A DNA stretch of 64,000 nucleotides from positions 27,132 through 91,131 of the forward strand of contig JAGFIQ010000030.1 of the NCBI GenBank assembly GCA_024103495.1. The letters are read 5' to 3'. A model generated the notes under the pieces. That model did no database searches and had not been told where the DNA came from. It was given only the letters and a program-made list of their open reading frames with translations. Source of the DNA: Aridibacter famidurans (GTDB lineage: Bacteria; Acidobacteriota; Blastocatellia; Pyrinomonadales; Pyrinomonadaceae). Numbering within the stretch: position 1 is the first letter of the stretch; every line of letters begins with the position of its first letter. Positions 61,064 through 64,000 of this stretch are shown piece by piece. The translations under genes and the position numbers were made by a program.

Positions 61064-61122
61064 AGGTACGATAGGCTTTAGCCTGTCGAATTTAGAGGTA
61101 CGATAGGCTTTAGCCTGTCGAA
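61062..61122. repeat. two copies of the short palindromic repeat shared with truB
   Basis: Two direct copies (61062-61090 and 61094-61122) of AGAGGTACGATAGGCTTTAG followed by CCTGTCGAA. The reverse complement is the first module of the truB repeat unit. The first copy overlaps the peptidase stop codon (61061-61063). Confidence 0.93.
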
Positions 61123-61125
61123 CAA

Positions 61126-61185
61126 ACCACGGAGAAACACAAAGGGACACGAAGGCTGATAATGAAGTCTTCGTGTCCCTTTGTG
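61126..61185. repeat. strong inverted repeat of the ACCACGAAG family, in a repeat mosaic
   Basis: CACAAAGGGACACGAAG (61138-61154) and its exact reverse complement (61169-61185) form a perfect 17-bp stem, with ACCACGGAG before it. Downstream of it lie a CACGCAATCGCTTCGCGATG element (61205) related to one at 30641, and a GTGGAC/GTCCAC hairpin (61246-61277). No gene in 61064-61334. Confidence 0.88.
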
Positions 61186-61307
61186 CGACTTTCAATAGTG
61201 CTCTCACGCAATCGCTTCGCGATGCGTGCATCGTCGTCGATCCGACCGTGGACTTCGCCCTTCGGGCTTGTCCACGGCTAAAGGCAGGTCGTCGCTTCGC
61301 GACTCTT

Positions 61308-61347
61308 GATTGGGCAATGGCCATTGGTCAATGGTCATTGGTCATTG
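61308..61347. repeat. TTGGTCA heptamer array running into ribE
   Basis: ATTGGGC, AATGGCC, ATTGGTC, AATGGTC, ATTGGTC, ATTGAGC. On the ribE strand these read CAATGAC, so TGA occurs every 7 bases. The array encodes the last residues LNDQ of RibE and supplies its stop codon (61335-61337). Confidence 0.85.
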
Positions 61348-61937
61348 AGCGGCCTGCCGACCAGCCTCTCCACGTACTTCGCGATCACGTCCGCTTCCAG
61401 GTTCACAGGATCGCCTTTTTTTAATGTAGACAGGTTCGTCAGCTCCCACGTCTTCGGGATCACGGCTATATCGAAGCTCTCCTTATCCAGCTTCGCGATC
61501 GTCAGCGAGATGCCCTCCACCGCGACCGAGCCCTTGTGAACGAAGTACTTCGAAAGCTCTTCCGGGAACCCGATATTGACGGTCCAGAAATCGCCTTCCT
61601 GATCCGCGCTTAGGAACGTACCGCGGCCGTCAACGTGGCCCTGCACGAAATGTCCGCCGAGCCTTGTCGAAGGAGTCACTGCGCGTTCGAGATTCACCTT
61701 CGATCCCTCCGAAAGACCTCCGAGCGTCGAGCGGCGGAGTGTCTCGCCGGAAACGTCGGCAGAGAATCGGCCGTCTCCGATATCGAGCGCGGTGAGGCAT
61801 ACGCCGTTGACAGAGATCGAATCGCCCTCCGAAGCGTCCGACGTCACGAGCGGTGCGGACACGGTTATGCGTGCTCCGGTATCCGTCACCCCGATCGCCG
61901 AAACTTTTCCAAGCTCTTCAATTATTCCAGTGAACAT
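61335..61937 (-). CDS. ribE: riboflavin synthase alpha chain
   Basis: 200 residues. Two lumazine-binding repeats: [48 protein letters not shown] for the first, and [36 protein letters not shown] for the second. It joins two 6,7-dimethyl-8-ribityllumazine molecules into riboflavin. Gene order is a TM2 protein then ribE, 16 bp apart. No FMN riboswitch fits in that gap. The C-terminus is supplied by a tandem repeat. Confidence 0.95.
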   Translation of the reverse strand: MFTGIIEELGKVSAIGVTDTGARITVSAPLVTSDASEGDSISVNGVCLTALDIGDGRFSADVSGETLRRSTLGGLSEGSKVNLERAVTPSTRLGGHFVQGHVDGRGTFLSADQEGDFWTVNIGFPEELSKYFVHKGSVAVEGISLTIAKLDKESFDIAVIPKTWELTNLSTLKKGDPVNLEADVIAKYVERLVGRPLNDQ

Positions 61938-61953
61938 CAGGATCGCCGCGCGG

Positions 61954-62352
61954 TTAGAACCAGGGTTTGCGGCCTACAACATAGGTCTGGACGAACTCCT
62001 CGTCGGACTTCGTCAGGTACATGATCCCCTCGATCAGCCCGATCACAGAGATCACGATCGAAGGGATACCGCAGAGGAACCAGCCGACTACCTGCACGAC
62101 AAGCATTATCACGCCCTCGTTCGTGTAGCCCAGTATGAACTTGTGGATCCCGAGTCCGCCGAGCAATATCCCGCAGATTCCCGCCACTACCTTCTTGTCC
62201 GCCCCCGGAACCTGTCCCGAACCGGATCCCGACCGCTGCATCTGCTGATTCTCGTAAGAGTTCGTCAGAAGATTTCCGCAGTTCCGGCAGTAATTCTCAA
62301 GTCCCGTGTTCTCGGCTGAACAGTTCGGGCATTTTACGGTTTTCGTGGCCAT
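61954..62352 (-). CDS. TM2-domain protein with N-terminal zinc ribbon
   Basis: 132 residues. A zinc ribbon [22 protein letters not shown] at the N-terminus, a Ser/Gly linker, then a TM2 domain: [58 protein letters not shown] in outline, two membrane helices with a DRF-like turn replaced by HKF. The role is unknown. It is likely cotranscribed with ribE from the promoter at 62389-62416. Confidence 0.9.
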   Translation of the reverse strand: MATKTVKCPNCSAENTGLENYCRNCGNLLTNSYENQQMQRSGSGSGQVPGADKKVVAGICGILLGGLGIHKFILGYTNEGVIMLVVQVVGWFLCGIPSIVISVIGLIEGIMYLTKSDEEFVQTYVVGRKPWF

Positions 62353-62388
62353 AGTTTTTCCTCTGCAGGGTGGTGAGTTCGTGAACGA

Positions 62389-62416
62389 TATTTATGCAAA
62401 TGGCATTGTTTGTCAA
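62389..62416 (-). promoter_or_regulatory. sigma-70 promoter of the TM2-ribE pair
   Basis: On the minus strand TTGACA (62411-62416), 16-nt spacer, TAAATA (62389-62394), about 35 bp before the TM2 start. Confidence 0.6.
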
Positions 62417-62536
62417 CACATACGCCCGGGCGCAGGAAGGGTTCCCGAGTGCGCTGACACGTTTCCGGCGGGGCTTTCGCGTTAGGCTTCGGGGCGGCAT
62501 TCTGCGGCCCGAATTTCATACCTGGAGACAGCCATA

Positions 62537-63964
62537 ATGAAGAACCTGCTCACGATAAGCATTTCGTTGATGATCATACTTGCCGCCGCACCTGCGTTTG
62601 CGAATGTGAAGGTAAAGACCGAGCGAACGACCGCGGGCCAGACATACGAGGATTCGGTCTATATAAAGGACAAGCGCCGCCGTACGGAATCGATGAACGG
62701 CGCGATGGTGAACATAACCCAGTGCGACGCCGGGCGCGACATCTCGCTGAACCCTGCGCTCAAGACCTACTCGGTGTCGGAATTCGGGAACACAGGCCGG
62801 GCCGGCCGTACTGCGACGACGGCCGCACCTACGGGCGGCGCACCTGCAACGAGGGGCGGGACCGTGACGATGACCTCGACCCTCAAGGACACTGGCGAGC
62901 GAAAGCAGTTCTTCGGCTACACGGCGAGAAGGATCAAGACGGTCGTCGTCATCGAATCGTCGGCCGATGCCTGCGCGGTAAACAACTCGAAGTTCGAGAC
63001 CGACGGATGGTACATCGACGAGACGTTCGGATTCGACTGCGGCGGTGCGGCCGGAGCGTATCAACCCCCGCCTGCCGTGAACGGAGGCGGATGCCGTGAC
63101 AATTTCGTGACGAAGACCAACGGGACCGCCAAAAAGGGCTTCGCTGTTTTCGAAAAAACGCTTATCTACAACGATGACAGGGAGCCGTTCGAAATGACGA
63201 CGGAAGTGAAGGAGATCTCGAAGGAACCGCTTGACGATTCGCTGTTCGAGGTGCCCGACGGTTACAGCCTTGTTAGCGACCGTTCGCAGCTTTACGCGGC
63301 ATCGCCGGCGATGACAGGCAATTCCGGAAGGGTTCCCGTTTCATCGCCTACATCGTCGCTTCCCACGCCGAACATCGATTCGCCGGAGCCTGCAGCCAAT
63401 ACCATCGCCGAGAAGAAGCCGGGCGTGGTGAGGATCGGCCTCGCGAACATAAAGGTTGCTGCGGCAGGTGAGAACATGCCGGCGCAGGACCTTGCGGTCG
63501 CGTTCCGGAACACGCTCGCCGAATACCTGAAAACGCCCGACATCGAGATCGTGCTTCTCGAAAGCAGGCTGCCGCAGGCGATCCAGTCCGAAGCAGCGAA
63601 ACTCGAATGCGACGCGGTAATTTATGGGACCGTCACTCATAAGAAGGGAGGCGGAGGCGGATTCGGCGGGATGTTCGGAAAGGTGATCGCGCCGGCGGTT
63701 GGAGCCACGGGGATCGGGCATACCGGCAGCGTGGCGGGAAACATCGTGGGCCAGGCTGCGACCATCGCGATCGTGAACGCGGGGAACGTCGCCGCGAACA
63801 CGAAGGCGAAGGACGAGATCACTTTCGACCTGGACCTGACCAGGACGGGAGCCGCGGGACTCAAGAAGCAGTACAAGCGCAAGGCGAAATCCGCCGGCGA
63901 GGACCTGATCACGTCGATCGTCGAGCAGGCTGCGACGGAGATAGTGGAAGCTCTCTCGAGATGA
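62537..63964 (+). CDS. large exported protein of unknown function
   Basis: 475 residues with a signal peptide (MKNLLTISISLMIILAAAPAFA). The N-terminal half (about 23-245) has VKVKTERTTAGQTYEDSVYIKDKRRRTES and later EVKEISKEPLDDSLFEVPDGYSLV, a pattern like DUF4412-type outer-membrane-associated proteins. A Pro/Ser linker follows (about 250-290). The C-terminal half has VRIGLANIKVAAAGENMPAQDLAVAFRNTLAEYL, VLLESRLPQAIQSEAAKLECDAVIYGTVTHKKGGGGGFGG in outline, recalling CsgG-like lipoprotein domains. Assignment uncertain. No neighbour explains it. Confidence 0.65.
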   Translation: MKNLLTISISLMIILAAAPAFANVKVKTERTTAGQTYEDSVYIKDKRRRTESMNGAMVNITQCDAGRDISLNPALKTYSVSEFGNTGRAGRTATTAAPTGGAPATRGGTVTMTSTLKDTGERKQFFGYTARRIKTVVVIESSADACAVNNSKFETDGWYIDETFGFDCGGAAGAYQPPPAVNGGGCRDNFVTKTNGTAKKGFAVFEKTLIYNDDREPFEMTTEVKEISKEPLDDSLFEVPDGYSLVSDRSQLYAASPAMTGNSGRVPVSSPTSSLPTPNIDSPEPAANTIAEKKPGVVRIGLANIKVAAAGENMPAQDLAVAFRNTLAEYLKTPDIEIVLLESRLPQAIQSEAAKLECDAVIYGTVTHKKGGGGGFGGMFGKVIAPAVGATGIGHTGSVAGNIVGQAATIAIVNAGNVAANTKAKDEITFDLDLTRTGAAGLKKQYKRKAKSAGEDLITSIVEQAATEIVEALSR

Positions 63965-64000
63965 CCTGAAAACCGGCGGGCCGGCGTCTTTATCTAAAAC

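Noticed and set aside
59687..61324. 545-codon minus-strand frame opposite the M28 peptidase
   Set aside because: Arg/His-rich shadow of a clear M28 peptidase, extending through repeats.
61938..61953. FMN riboswitch upstream of ribE
   Set aside because: Only 16 bp separate ribE from the TM2 gene, and the region before the TM2 gene lacks the RFN element's conserved blocks.

Overview
This 64 kb window looks like ordinary chromosome from a Gram-negative-type, moderately high-GC bacterium. The best guess is an acidobacterium of the Blastocatellia/Pyrinomonas kind. That rests on general gene content (CarD family regulator, TPR-containing sigma-54 activator, paired b/b' ATP synthase stalk subunits, M28/M14 secreted peptidases, GH63-type glycosidase) and on the very high density of intergenic repeats. 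It is inference; no rRNA gene is present to confirm it. I see no prophage, plasmid, CRISPR array or rRNA operon.

Layout. 1-6.4 kb: end of a glycosidase gene, a large sigma-54 activator, a coupled methyltransferase/hydrolase pair and a DUF1287 lipoprotein. 6.7-16.2 kb: hydrolase and truB (minus strand) divergent from recX, then alaS, an aldehyde dehydrogenase and a cation/proton antiporter. 16.3-23.7 kb: tRNA-Met, a membrane protein, a methyltransferase, a YkgJ protein, then the run M14 peptidase-recN-asparaginase-unknown. 23.8-31.1 kb: an accessory-looking zone with an IS200-type Y1 transposase between palindromic repeat modules, YpfJ-type and M50 metalloproteases, HU and a helical membrane protein. 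31.2-49.9 kb: yacG, MFS transporter, queF, carD, a PhoR/PhoB-like pair, sixA/CBS, ppx, slt, an acidic protein, nfu, an SLC13 permease, a GT9 glycosyltransferase, an SPFH protein and VanZ. 50.1-54.4 kb: five ATP synthase genes (b', b, delta, alpha, gamma). 54.7-64 kb: tRNA-Sec, dprA-topA-methyltransferase, an M28 peptidase, ribE with a TM2 protein, and an exported unknown.

The striking feature is repeat biology rather than any single operon. (1) truB carries about 190 extra residues made of 34-aa tandem repeats in frame. Both halves of the DNA unit recur elsewhere in this window as intergenic repeats. (2) alaS carries a separate in-frame insertion of about 64 residues, made of a GC hairpin plus a duplicated 48-bp unit. 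(3) A composite palindromic module of about 160 bp occurs three times, and two copies bracket the Y1 transposase, as in REP/REPIN-RAYT systems. (4) Degenerate 7-bp tandem arrays sit at the 3' ends of at least six genes, several with the stop codon inside. In most the coding strand has TGA in every heptamer, so stops occur in all three frames. (5) Several other long inverted repeats lie at gene ends, again overlapping stop codons. A good tRNA-Sec gene implies that the organism makes selenoproteins.
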